NCBI RefSeq assembly: GCF_007827365.1
Contig: NZ_VISI01000002.1
Location: forward strand, 1,741,001 to 1,805,000
Reading direction: 5' to 3'
From: Olleya sp. Hel_I_94
GTDB taxonomy: Bacteria; Bacteroidota; Bacteroidia; Flavobacteriales; Flavobacteriaceae
DNA length: 64,000 bases
Part shown: one piece after another, positions 25,849-33,762 of the stretch
Layout: each line of letters starts with the position of its first letter
How positions within the stretch are numbered: the first letter of the stretch is position 1
Program-made: the position numbers and the translations under genes
The notes under the pieces: generated by a model
What the model was told of the DNA's origin: nothing
The model's input: only the letters and a program-made list of their open reading frames with translations
Database searches by the model: none

Positions 25849-28056
25849 ATGGCAACAATTAATTTTTATTTAGACAAACCTGACAAAAAAGGGTTTGCAC
25901 CAATTCATCTTAGAATAAACTGCAACGGAAGTCAAGTTAAGGTTTCTACAGGTCAAAAAATAGAACCAAAAAACTTCAATAAATCCAAACAAAAAGCAAT
26001 TGGATTAAGCGTTGAATCTCACGAAATCAATCATTATTTAGATTTTCTAAGAGAAAGAGCTGATGAACTTTTACATCATTCTAATAAAAAGACTTTTGTT
26101 CAAGACGAAGTAAAAAGTGTATTAAACGAACACATTGAAAATTACAAAGAAAACAGTAATGTAAACATTGTAAAAGAGCAAGTAGCTCTCTATGGAAAGC
26201 CTTTCACATTTGTTGATTTATTTGCAGGTGCTGGTGGTTTTAGTGAGGGTTTTCTACAAGCAGAACACAATAATAAATTTTTTGATTTTATTGTAGCTAA
26301 CGATATAAATGAAAACTGTGAGTTAACACACGTTGTTAGATATAATCATCAATTAGGTTTAGACGCTGAATTTTTACAACAAGATATAACAGAACCAGAT
26401 TTTCTAGATAATTTATTAGAAAAAATCAAAGGAAAAACAATTGATGTTGTTTGTGGTGGACCACCTTGCCAAAGTTTTAGTCTTGCTGGTAAACGTAAAA
26501 AATTTGATAAAAAAGACGACCTTTTTTCTCACTATTTAGAAGTAATCAAGGTATTACAACCTAAATACTTCGTAATGGAAAATGTGAAAGGAATTTTAAC
26601 TAAAGAGGGTGGAAAAATAAAAGAACTAATTATCAAGGAAATTAATTCTATTGTTGACACAAAAGAAATTCCTTTACTGAATTCTTTTATCAAGAAAATA
26701 CGAAAAGAATCAAATTCATTTCTCTTTGATAGTATTGTAAAAAGAGTTGAACTTGAAAAACTACTTGAAAAAGATAAAGAATCTGGAAAAGAAGATTTTA
26801 TAAGGTTTGTAGAAAATAGATTTAAAAAAATAACACCAAAAATCGCTGATTACAAAACAAGTAAAACAGATGAAAATATAAACACGATTCGACACGGATT
26901 TAATCTTTTAGCACGTTCTAAAGAATGGGAAAAATTAAAACGTGATATTATTAAAGAAAAAGACTTTTGCAATATTGATAGTGATGATTTTACAAATTCG
27001 TTTACAGATTTCTTAACGGAAATAGGTTCTGAAAATGTTATTTCAAAAATTGAGAATTCTTTTAAATCCTTAAAAGTACCAACTGAGTATAAAAAAGATT
27101 GTGCCGACATTGTAACTGCGTTAAAAATTTACACAACATCTTTTGATGAATCAATCGAGATATTAAAATCTTATTGTAACACATCACAAAAAAAAGAGTT
27201 AAATACCATTCTTGAAAGTATTAGACTTTATAAAATAGAGCAACCTTTTGTTGCTAACGCATCAAATTATGGTGTTCCTCAAAATAGAGAAAGAGTACTT
27301 TTCATTGGTTGTAGAAAAGACCAAGAATATATTTCAGAGATTCCAGCAACAGTTTCCGAAGAAGATAAGGTTACAATTTTTGAAGCTTTATACGATTTAG
27401 ATTTTATCGGTAATAACCAAGAAGCTCATCGTTACGAGCAAGTCGACATTTCGGCTCAATATAATGGAACTGCAAAAAAAATGGCTAAGCTTCTTAAGAA
27501 AAGGAGTATTGATGGCAAACCATTATCTAAAGGCGGAAAATCATTTGCAGAATGGTCTAAAAAAGGCAGATTGATTGAACGTATTAAACCTCAAACAAAA
27601 CCTTTTTATGTAAAAAACACCCAAGGTCTTGAAGATGGAGAAAAGTATTTTGATTTACTCAATAATCATAAAACAAGTAACCAAAATGAAACAGTAATTC
27701 AAAGACTTGGTGTCATTTTAAAAAATGGTAATTACAAGGAAGCTCAACCAGAGCTCAAAAAGCTAGGACTTGCAACAAACAAACGCAACTACAACGTTTT
27801 AAAACCTGACGAACAAAGTTCTACGATAATGACTATTGCAGATGATTACATTCATTATAATTCGCCAAGGTCTTTAACAGTTAGAGAAATGGCACGCTTA
27901 CAATCGTTTGACGATTCTTTTGTGTTTCAAGGAAAACGCTCAACAGGAGGAAATAATAGAAAAACAGAAGTTCCACAATATACTTTAGTTGGAAATGCTG
28001 TTCCACCATTATTAGCAAGAGCAGTTGCAAGTGAAATTTTAAAACATATCAAGTGA
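25849..28056 (+). CDS. DNA cytosine-C5 methyltransferase with N-terminal integrase arm-type DNA-binding domain
   Basis: A 735-residue modification enzyme of a type II system. Residues 1-~78 (MATINFYLDKPDKKGFAPIH, then STGQKIEPKNFNKSKQKA) look like the arm-type DNA-binding domain of Bacteroidota tyrosine recombinases, and ~80-105 like the start of their core-binding region. No recombinase catalytic domain follows. The methyltransferase begins at ~118: motif I FVDLFAGAGGFSEGF, motif IV GGPPCQSFS with catalytic Cys207, motif VI MENVKG, motif VIII QNRERVLFIG (478-487), IX SLTVREMARLQSF and X GNAVPPLLA. About 230 residues separate VI from VIII, far more than usual. It shares its stop with the GTG start of the endonuclease. 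Specificity is unknown. Confidence 0.95.
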   Translation: MATINFYLDKPDKKGFAPIHLRINCNGSQVKVSTGQKIEPKNFNKSKQKAIGLSVESHEINHYLDFLRERADELLHHSNKKTFVQDEVKSVLNEHIENYKENSNVNIVKEQVALYGKPFTFVDLFAGAGGFSEGFLQAEHNNKFFDFIVANDINENCELTHVVRYNHQLGLDAEFLQQDITEPDFLDNLLEKIKGKTIDVVCGGPPCQSFSLAGKRKKFDKKDDLFSHYLEVIKVLQPKYFVMENVKGILTKEGGKIKELIIKEINSIVDTKEIPLLNSFIKKIRKESNSFLFDSIVKRVELEKLLEKDKESGKEDFIRFVENRFKKITPKIADYKTSKTDENINTIRHGFNLLARSKEWEKLKRDIIKEKDFCNIDSDDFTNSFTDFLTEIGSENVISKIENSFKSLKVPTEYKKDCADIVTALKIYTTSFDESIEILKSYCNTSQKKELNTILESIRLYKIEQPFVANASNYGVPQNRERVLFIGCRKDQEYISEIPATVSEEDKVTIFEALYDLDFIGNNQEAHRYEQVDISAQYNGTAKKMAKLLKKRSIDGKPLSKGGKSFAEWSKKGRLIERIKPQTKPFYVKNTQGLEDGEKYFDLLNNHKTSNQNETVIQRLGVILKNGNYKEAQPELKKLGLATNKRNYNVLKPDEQSSTIMTIADDYIHYNSPRSLTVREMARLQSFDDSFVFQGKRSTGGNNRKTEVPQYTLVGNAVPPLLARAVASEILKHIK

Positions 28057-29246
28057 GAAAACTTACAGACGCAGAACAAGAAAAGATAAAATTACTAACT
28101 AAAAACCAAGTTTCTCTTACTTTAATTGAACCAACCGAAACAGGATTAAAAAAATCCATAATGGATGCAACTGGTTCTGTCCGTAGTTATTTGAAAAGTG
28201 AATATATTCACGATTACGAATTACAAAAACAAGGCACAGAAAGTAAAGTAATGATTCCCGCAGTAATTCATACTGGTTTAAAGACAATAAAATCACAAGC
28301 ATCTTTATATCGTCCTTCAACGAAAAAAGGAGACCCAAGAATATGGTTTTATAGCTTGACAAAGGCTGCAGCCCCAAATGATATTATTGCAATAACTTAC
28401 TTTGATAGTCGATTTCAAGTTTTTAACTTGACAAAATTAGATGTCATAGAATTGATAAATTCTTCAATTTTCAATCCGTTTCAAGAGTTAATTAATGCAA
28501 TTAACACGACAGAAAATGAAATAGCATTTGAACTTTTGGCAATGTTAAGAAAAATAGCAAATGCTGGCCCAATTCCTTCAATGGTTGACGCTGATACTTC
28601 TGTTGGTAGAACACTTGAAACTGCACTTGGAATCAATATCAATTCCTCAAAAGAGCCAGATTATAAAGGAATTGAATTAAAATCCTTTAGAAAAAAGAAA
28701 ACTTCTAGTAGACAGAATAGAAAAAACCTATTTGCTCAAGTTCCTAATTGGAAACTAAGTAAATTCAAAAGTTCAACAGAAATATTAGACAATTTTGGTT
28801 ACGACCGAGGAGATGATTTTAAGTTATATTGTACAGTTTCTGCAATTACTAGGAATTCACAAGGATTGAATTTGAGAATCGATAACGAAATCAAGCAAGT
28901 AATTGAAAACTCTGATAAACCAGAAGTCGGAGATTTTGTAGTCTGGACATTGGACAAACTGCATAATCGTTTAAAATCAAAGCATAAAGAAACGTTTTGG
29001 GTTGAAGCTGAAAGCACAAGAGTAAATGGACTAGAACACTTTCAATATAAATTCGTGGAACATACTAGAAAACCAATTACATCACAATTTGATTTATTAA
29101 TTGAGCAAGGAATAATCACTCTCGACCATTTGATAAAAAGAACAGCTACAGGAAGTGGAAAAGAAAAAGGTCCTTTCTTTAAAATTGAATCGAAAGGAAT
29201 TGAATTATTGTTTCCGCCAAGTGAAAAATACAATTTACTTGCATAA
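28053..29246 (+). CDS. Type II restriction endonuclease, MvaI/BcnI-like
   Basis: A 397-residue protein starting with GTG, overlapping the methyltransferase stop by 4 bp (GTGA), which suggests coupled translation. The core resembles MvaI/BcnI: GRTLETALGI (185-194) then EPDYKGIELKS, giving D203-x4-E208-x-K210, the same spacing as the MvaI catalytic residues. The N-terminal ~180 residues are extra compared with MvaI (about 246 residues) and contain STKKGDPRIWFYSL. MvaI and BcnI cut CCWGG and CCSGG and nick as monomers; a related CCNGG-type target is possible, but nothing here fixes it. The catalytic triad suggests an active enzyme. Confidence 0.85.
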   Translation: MRKLTDAEQEKIKLLTKNQVSLTLIEPTETGLKKSIMDATGSVRSYLKSEYIHDYELQKQGTESKVMIPAVIHTGLKTIKSQASLYRPSTKKGDPRIWFYSLTKAAAPNDIIAITYFDSRFQVFNLTKLDVIELINSSIFNPFQELINAINTTENEIAFELLAMLRKIANAGPIPSMVDADTSVGRTLETALGININSSKEPDYKGIELKSFRKKKTSSRQNRKNLFAQVPNWKLSKFKSSTEILDNFGYDRGDDFKLYCTVSAITRNSQGLNLRIDNEIKQVIENSDKPEVGDFVVWTLDKLHNRLKSKHKETFWVEAESTRVNGLEHFQYKFVEHTRKPITSQFDLLIEQGIITLDHLIKRTATGSGKEKGPFFKIESKGIELLFPPSEKYNLLA

Positions 29247-29268
29247 ATTAAACAGAAAACAAATACTT

Positions 29269-29502
29269 TTATGAATGAATCTGCCCACTCATAATCTCAA
29301 TAGCTATTTCTTTATCCAAAACAACACCAACTTCACTTAAAGATTCTTCATCACGATAAATTCCATTTTTATCATTCCAACACAACCAATCTATTAACTC
29401 TAAGCGAGACCAACTAGTTAATTCAACTAAAAGTTCTTCTTTATCCAATTCCATAATTTTGTAATATGGATGTCTTAGTTTATCTCTTTCAATAAAATTC
29501 AT
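29269..29502 (-). CDS. Small protein of unknown function next to the R-M cassette
   Basis: A 77-residue acidic protein (MNFIERDKLRHPYYKIMELD...) with no signal peptide, membrane segment or metal motif. A helical region with LTSWSRLELIDWLCWNDKNG is rich in Trp. I do not recognise the family. It is convergent with the endonuclease gene (22 bp apart). A perfect 10-bp inverted repeat lies 6 bp before its ATG. It does not look like an XRE-type restriction controller. Coding status is likely but not certain, given the short length. Confidence 0.55.
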   Translation of the reverse strand: MNFIERDKLRHPYYKIMELDKEELLVELTSWSRLELIDWLCWNDKNGIYRDEESLSEVGVVLDKEIAIEIMSGQIHS

Positions 29503-29507
29503 AAAAT

Positions 29508-29533
29508 CATATATTTAGCTACTTAAATATATG
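29508..29533. promoter_or_regulatory. Perfect inverted repeat upstream of the small gene
   Basis: CATATATTTA (29508-29517) and TAAATATATG (29524-29533) form a perfect 10-bp inverted repeat around GCTACT. It lies immediately upstream of the ATG at 29502. It could be an operator or an RNA hairpin in the leader; on minus it contains TATATTTA, one base off the -7 consensus. Confidence 0.5.
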
Positions 29534-29700
29534 AAAAAACGAGATTAAAACCTATTAAAAACAATACTTCACACTTTATATTTACGATATTAAAAATCAA
29601 TCATTACGGTTCAAAACCTATGAGTATTAATTGGAAATTAAATGTACCTATGCCAAATTATTTATGGAAAGATGCTGCAAAACTTTCTATTGGACAAACC
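29534..29700. other. Intergenic stretch with a 29-codon orphan reading frame
   Basis: This gap lies between the small gene and the TspO-like gene. A plus-strand frame, ATG 29620 to TGA 29707-29709, encodes MSINWKLNVPMPNYLWKDAA followed by nine more residues and overlaps the end of the next gene. It has protein-like composition but no recognised family. It may be a truncated remnant or chance. Nothing else stands out. Confidence 0.3.
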
Positions 29701-30507
29701 CTAACTTGACCTTCCCTCAAAATACTCCATACACTTTATAGCAGGATTTGTTTTTCGGTTTTTAAAGCCATGTGCAGCACTGCTTATAATTAAAATTACA
29801 GCAGCAACTAACGCAGTGTAGGCTACAGAAGTATTTACGTTGTTATTAGCCACGTAAATAGCAATTAAAGCCCAAGCACCAACTAGCGCAAACTCGCGCA
29901 TGTTACGTGTCCAGGTAACCATTAAGTTTATTACTGTGGCTACCCCAATTAATAGTAAGGTCCAAACGGTTGGTGACAACCCAAAACCATCCCAATTATA
30001 TTTTACTAAAACTGCTGATACATTAGCAATACATGCAACCGTAATCCAACCACTATAAATTACAAATGGCCACCACAAAAACACAATAACAGTGATTGGT
30101 GCATCAAACAATTCCATTTTGTTTTTAAGCACTATTTGTAATAACGCGATAAGTATTATAAAAATAAATACAGAGGATAGTACAGTATAACCATAAATCC
30201 AAGTGACAATCCAAGCACAATTAGCAATACATGAGATAGTAAACCACCAACCTGTTCTTAGTACAAAGTCGTCATTTCTGACCTTGACAAACAAACTACG
30301 TCCTTGATAAACAATAAATCCTGTTAAAAGCAAATAGATGATTCCCCAAATGGAAAACGCATATCCTGCAGGTGTAAATAAGGTATTGTATTGTTTAGAG
30401 ACTTCGCCAATAGTTGTGTTATTTAATAAACCCGTATTGGATAAATAGTTCATTATAATCACGCAGACAAAAGCAATCCCATTGATTATTTGTAGTTGTT
30501 TTTTCAT
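29701..30507 (-). CDS. TspO/MBR-related (tryptophan-rich sensory) membrane protein
   Basis: A 268-residue protein with about eight hydrophobic segments and many tryptophans. The first helix (IINGIAFVCVIIMNYLSNTG) and FTPAGYAFSIWGIIYLLLTGF are typical of the TspO-like tryptophan-rich family common in Flavobacteriaceae. It is longer than classical TspO (about 160 residues, five helices). TspO proteins bind tetrapyrroles; whether this one does is unknown. It appears monocistronic, and its neighbours do not suggest a role. Confidence 0.8.
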   Translation of the reverse strand: MKKQLQIINGIAFVCVIIMNYLSNTGLLNNTTIGEVSKQYNTLFTPAGYAFSIWGIIYLLLTGFIVYQGRSLFVKVRNDDFVLRTGWWFTISCIANCAWIVTWIYGYTVLSSVFIFIILIALLQIVLKNKMELFDAPITVIVFLWWPFVIYSGWITVACIANVSAVLVKYNWDGFGLSPTVWTLLLIGVATVINLMVTWTRNMREFALVGAWALIAIYVANNNVNTSVAYTALVAAVILIISSAAHGFKNRKTNPAIKCMEYFEGRSS

Positions 30508-30580
30508 AGTTATAATATACTACATTTAAAACATCTTGAAAAAATTCTACACCAAAAAAAAGTTAATAGATTACTAATTT

Positions 30581-32533
30581 TTAACGACGTTTATTTTTGC
30601 TTTTAAACTTAGCCTTATTCTTACGTTGATTAAACGGAACAGCGTCATTAAAGGTGTTTTTAGCTTCACCTTTAGGTTTGTTTTTTCGCCATTTTTCCTC
30701 TTTACCAGGTAACAGCACGTCTAATAAGTCTTGACGTCCTAATTTGTTTAGGGTCTTTTTGATCCACGCTTTGTTTTCGTCTTTATACCAAAAGAAAAAA
30801 CGGTGTTGTTCGTCTTTCTCTTTTCTAGTAATTGGTGTATTTACTTTTTTAAGCGTGTAAGGATGGTAGCCACTATAATAAATTACAGTAGCCACAGTCA
30901 TTGGTGTTGGTGTAAAGCCTTGTACTTGCTCTAACTGGAATCCCATGTCTTTGGTTTCGGCAGCTAGATTAGCCATGTCTTCCACCTCACAAGCAGGATG
31001 ATTAGAAATAAAGTAAGGTATTAATTGAAGTTTTAATCCTTTGGCAATATTAATTTTATCAAAACGCTCTTTGAACTTATGGAAGTATTTAAACGACGGT
31101 TTACGCATTAATTTTAACACAGGATCACTAGTATGCTCTGGAGCCACTTTAAGTCGTCCAGAGACGTGCTTAGTCATGACTTCTTCCGTATAAGCATCTA
31201 ACTCTTTTGGATCTGCATTTTTATTAAATTCCGGGACTAACATATCGTGTCGGATTCCAGAACCTATAAACGATTTTTTAACTTTTGGATGACTATCAAC
31301 CGCTTGGTACAATTCGGTTAACGGTTTATGTGATGTATCTAAATTACTACATATTACTGGCGAAATACAACTTGGTGCAACACATTTATCGCAAATAGAC
31401 TGTACTTTACCCTTCATTTGATACATATTTGCACTTGGTCCACCAATATCACTTAAATACCCTTTAAAATCAGGCATATTTGCAACCGTATCAACTTCTT
31501 TTAAAATAGATTCCTTACTACGTGAAGCAATAAATTTTCCTTGGTGCGCAGATATGGTACAAAAGCTACAACCACCAAAACAACCTCTATGAATGTTGAT
31601 GGAAAACTTAATCATCTCGAACGCAGGAATTGGTCCACGCTTATCATACTTTGGATGTGGTAATCGTGTGTATGGTAAATCAAATGACGCATCAATCTCT
31701 GCTTCGGTCATTGTTGGATATGGTGGATTAATCATTAACACCTTATCTCCTACTTTTTGGAAAATTCGTCTTGCAGCTAATTTGTTGGACTCTTGCTCGA
31801 TGACCTTAAAATTAGACGCATATTTTTTCTTATCCTTTAAACAGGTTTCATGCGAAGCGATTTCAATATCTTCCCAATTACTGTTCTTAGGTATTTTTTC
31901 GTCTTTATTCATTAATACAGCAGTTTGATTAACTGTATTAATACTACTAAATGGTACGCCTTTTTCTAGCAAACGTATGATTTCTCGCAAGGGCTGTTCT
32001 CCCATTCCGTACACCAACATATCTGCTTTAGAAGTTTCTAAAATTGTTGGCATTAATTGATCACTCCAATAATCGTAGTGTGTTACACGTCGTAAAGACC
32101 CTTCGATACCACCAATTAACACTGGAGTATCTGGCCATTTTTCTTTTAAAATTTTAGAGTATACAGACGATGCATAATCAGGTCTAAATCCAATATCACC
32201 ATTTGGCGTGTAGGCATCCTTATCACGTTTCTTTTTATTAGCATTATAATTGCTAATCATGGGATCCATACAACCACCTGTAACACCAAAAAATAATCTT
32301 GGTTTACCTAATTTTACAAAGTCCTGAAGATTATCGTTAACATTAGGTTGTGGTACAATAGCGACACGTAAGCCAAAACTTTCTAGCAAACGTCCAATAA
32401 CTGCTGGACCAAACGTAGGATGATCCACGTAGGCGTCACCACTAAAAAGTATGACGTCTAGCTCTTGCCAACCACGTATCTTAACCTCTTTGTTAGTGGT
32501 AGGTAACCAATCTGATAATTTTAATTCTTGCAT
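30581..32533 (-). CDS. YgiQ family radical SAM protein (UPF0313)
   Basis: A 650-residue protein with an N-terminal cobalamin-binding-like region (~1-290). A radical SAM core follows, with the cluster motif CFGGCSFCTISAHQG, whose three cysteines (CxxxCxxC) would bind the 4Fe-4S cluster and SAM. Extra cysteine motifs follow (CDKCVAPSCISPVIC), then a basic Lys/Asn-rich tail (RKNKAKFKSKNKRR). The substrate of the YgiQ family is not known to me. Its promoter element lies so close to the ATG that the transcript would be nearly leaderless. Confidence 0.93.
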   Translation of the reverse strand: MQELKLSDWLPTTNKEVKIRGWQELDVILFSGDAYVDHPTFGPAVIGRLLESFGLRVAIVPQPNVNDNLQDFVKLGKPRLFFGVTGGCMDPMISNYNANKKKRDKDAYTPNGDIGFRPDYASSVYSKILKEKWPDTPVLIGGIEGSLRRVTHYDYWSDQLMPTILETSKADMLVYGMGEQPLREIIRLLEKGVPFSSINTVNQTAVLMNKDEKIPKNSNWEDIEIASHETCLKDKKKYASNFKVIEQESNKLAARRIFQKVGDKVLMINPPYPTMTEAEIDASFDLPYTRLPHPKYDKRGPIPAFEMIKFSINIHRGCFGGCSFCTISAHQGKFIASRSKESILKEVDTVANMPDFKGYLSDIGGPSANMYQMKGKVQSICDKCVAPSCISPVICSNLDTSHKPLTELYQAVDSHPKVKKSFIGSGIRHDMLVPEFNKNADPKELDAYTEEVMTKHVSGRLKVAPEHTSDPVLKLMRKPSFKYFHKFKERFDKINIAKGLKLQLIPYFISNHPACEVEDMANLAAETKDMGFQLEQVQGFTPTPMTVATVIYYSGYHPYTLKKVNTPITRKEKDEQHRFFFWYKDENKAWIKKTLNKLGRQDLLDVLLPGKEEKWRKNKPKGEAKNTFNDAVPFNQRKNKAKFKSKNKRR

Positions 32534-32540
32534 AACGTTG

Positions 32541-32548
32541 CAAAAGTA
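32541..32548 (-). promoter_or_regulatory. Probable -7 promoter element of ygiQ, nearly leaderless
   Basis: On minus this reads TACTTTTG, an exact TAnnTTTG match, and only 7 bases separate it from the ATG at 32533. With a start site 3-4 bases after the element, the leader would be about 4 bases. Confidence 0.6.
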
Positions 32549-32602
32549 TATAAAAAAAGACTGTGATGTATTTATTTTAAAGGGAATAGTTAATCTAGAA
32601 GC

Positions 32603-33697
32603 CTAAACTTTAACATCTAACGCATCGCGTAATGCATTACCAATTAGCATAAAAGCCATTACTAAAAGCATGATGCATAAACCTGGTAAAATAGCTAGAT
32701 AGGGTTTACCTAAAATAATATAGTTGTAATGATCCTTAATCATTGCTCCCCAACTTGCCATAGGTGGTTGTGCACCAATACCAAGAAAACTAAGTCCAGA
32801 CTCTATTAATATTGCTGCAGCAAAATTGGCTGCACATATTACAATCACAGGAGCCATAATATTAGGCAATATATGTTTTGTTATTATCCTAAAATCGTTA
32901 AATCCTAAAGCTCTAGCTGCTGTCACGTATTGCATTTGTTTTGCACTAATAAGTTGTCCTCTAACAACTCTAGCCACTTCTACCCACATGGTTAAACCTA
33001 CTGCTATAAATACTTGCCAAAACCCTTTACCTAAGGCTAAAGTAATTGCTATAACCAACAATAACGTTGGAATGGACCAGGTTACATTTATAATCCACAT
33101 GATTAAAGCGTCTACTTTACCTCCATAATATCCAGCAACACTACCCATAAATATTCCAATTACCAGAGATATAAATACTGCTACAAAGCCAATAAAAAAA
33201 GAAATACGTGCACCAACCAATAAACGACTTAATAAATCACGTCCATATTTATCGGTTCCTAGATGGAAGGTTACGTTTTTTATATATTGAGACGCTGAAT
33301 TTTGAGTGATATAAGACGCATCGATTGTTTTTGTGTCGCCTTCTAAACCATCAGAAGCAAACTCGGTGTACGTTAATTGGTTATTATGTATTGAATAACT
33401 TGAAATAGGAATTTCGGAGTCTGTATTGTTTATTCCGAAGAACACTTTTTGAAAAAGTGATTGCTCGTTTTTAATTTGAGAAGGTATGGTCAACATCTTA
33501 ACATTAAAACCTGGAGGTTTAGAATGAATAGACACATGCATTTGATTGGCATTTTGAGAATTGTCTGGTGCAAATAAATACGCAAATACAGACACTAAGC
33601 CAACTAATGCTACAAAACACAAACTAAAAACGCCCCAAAAGTTTTTTTTAAACTTTTGAAGCGCTAATTGTGATAAGGAGTATGTTTTTGTTGTCAT
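32603..33697 (-). CDS. Orphan ABC transporter permease, OppC/DppC type
   Basis: A 364-residue inner-membrane protein (start ATG 33697; an in-frame ATG at 33727 lies too close to the likely promoter). One N-terminal helix (WGVFSLCFVALVGLVSVFAYLF) is followed by an unusually long periplasmic segment of about 110 residues. The five-helix transmembrane domain then follows, with the EAA loop AARALGFNDFRIITKHILPN and LIESGLSFLGIGAQPP. Such permeases import oligopeptides or nickel with an OppB partner, two ATPases and a binding protein. None of these is adjacent, so the partners lie elsewhere. It is 36 bp downstream of the C-terminal protease. Confidence 0.88.
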   Translation of the reverse strand: MTTKTYSLSQLALQKFKKNFWGVFSLCFVALVGLVSVFAYLFAPDNSQNANQMHVSIHSKPPGFNVKMLTIPSQIKNEQSLFQKVFFGINNTDSEIPISSYSIHNNQLTYTEFASDGLEGDTKTIDASYITQNSASQYIKNVTFHLGTDKYGRDLLSRLLVGARISFFIGFVAVFISLVIGIFMGSVAGYYGGKVDALIMWIINVTWSIPTLLLVIAITLALGKGFWQVFIAVGLTMWVEVARVVRGQLISAKQMQYVTAARALGFNDFRIITKHILPNIMAPVIVICAANFAAAILIESGLSFLGIGAQPPMASWGAMIKDHYNYIILGKPYLAILPGLCIMLLVMAFMLIGNALRDALDVKV

Positions 33698-33762
33698 TTT
33701 ATAATTATCAATTCCTAAGTTTTGCAATGCTAAATATACAAATCAAAGGAATGACAAAACTA

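Noticed and set aside
25849..26160. A complete integrase or mobile-element gene at the R-M cassette
   Set aside because: Only the arm-type and perhaps early core-binding part is present; the R-H-R-Y catalytic domain is absent and the frame continues as a methyltransferase.
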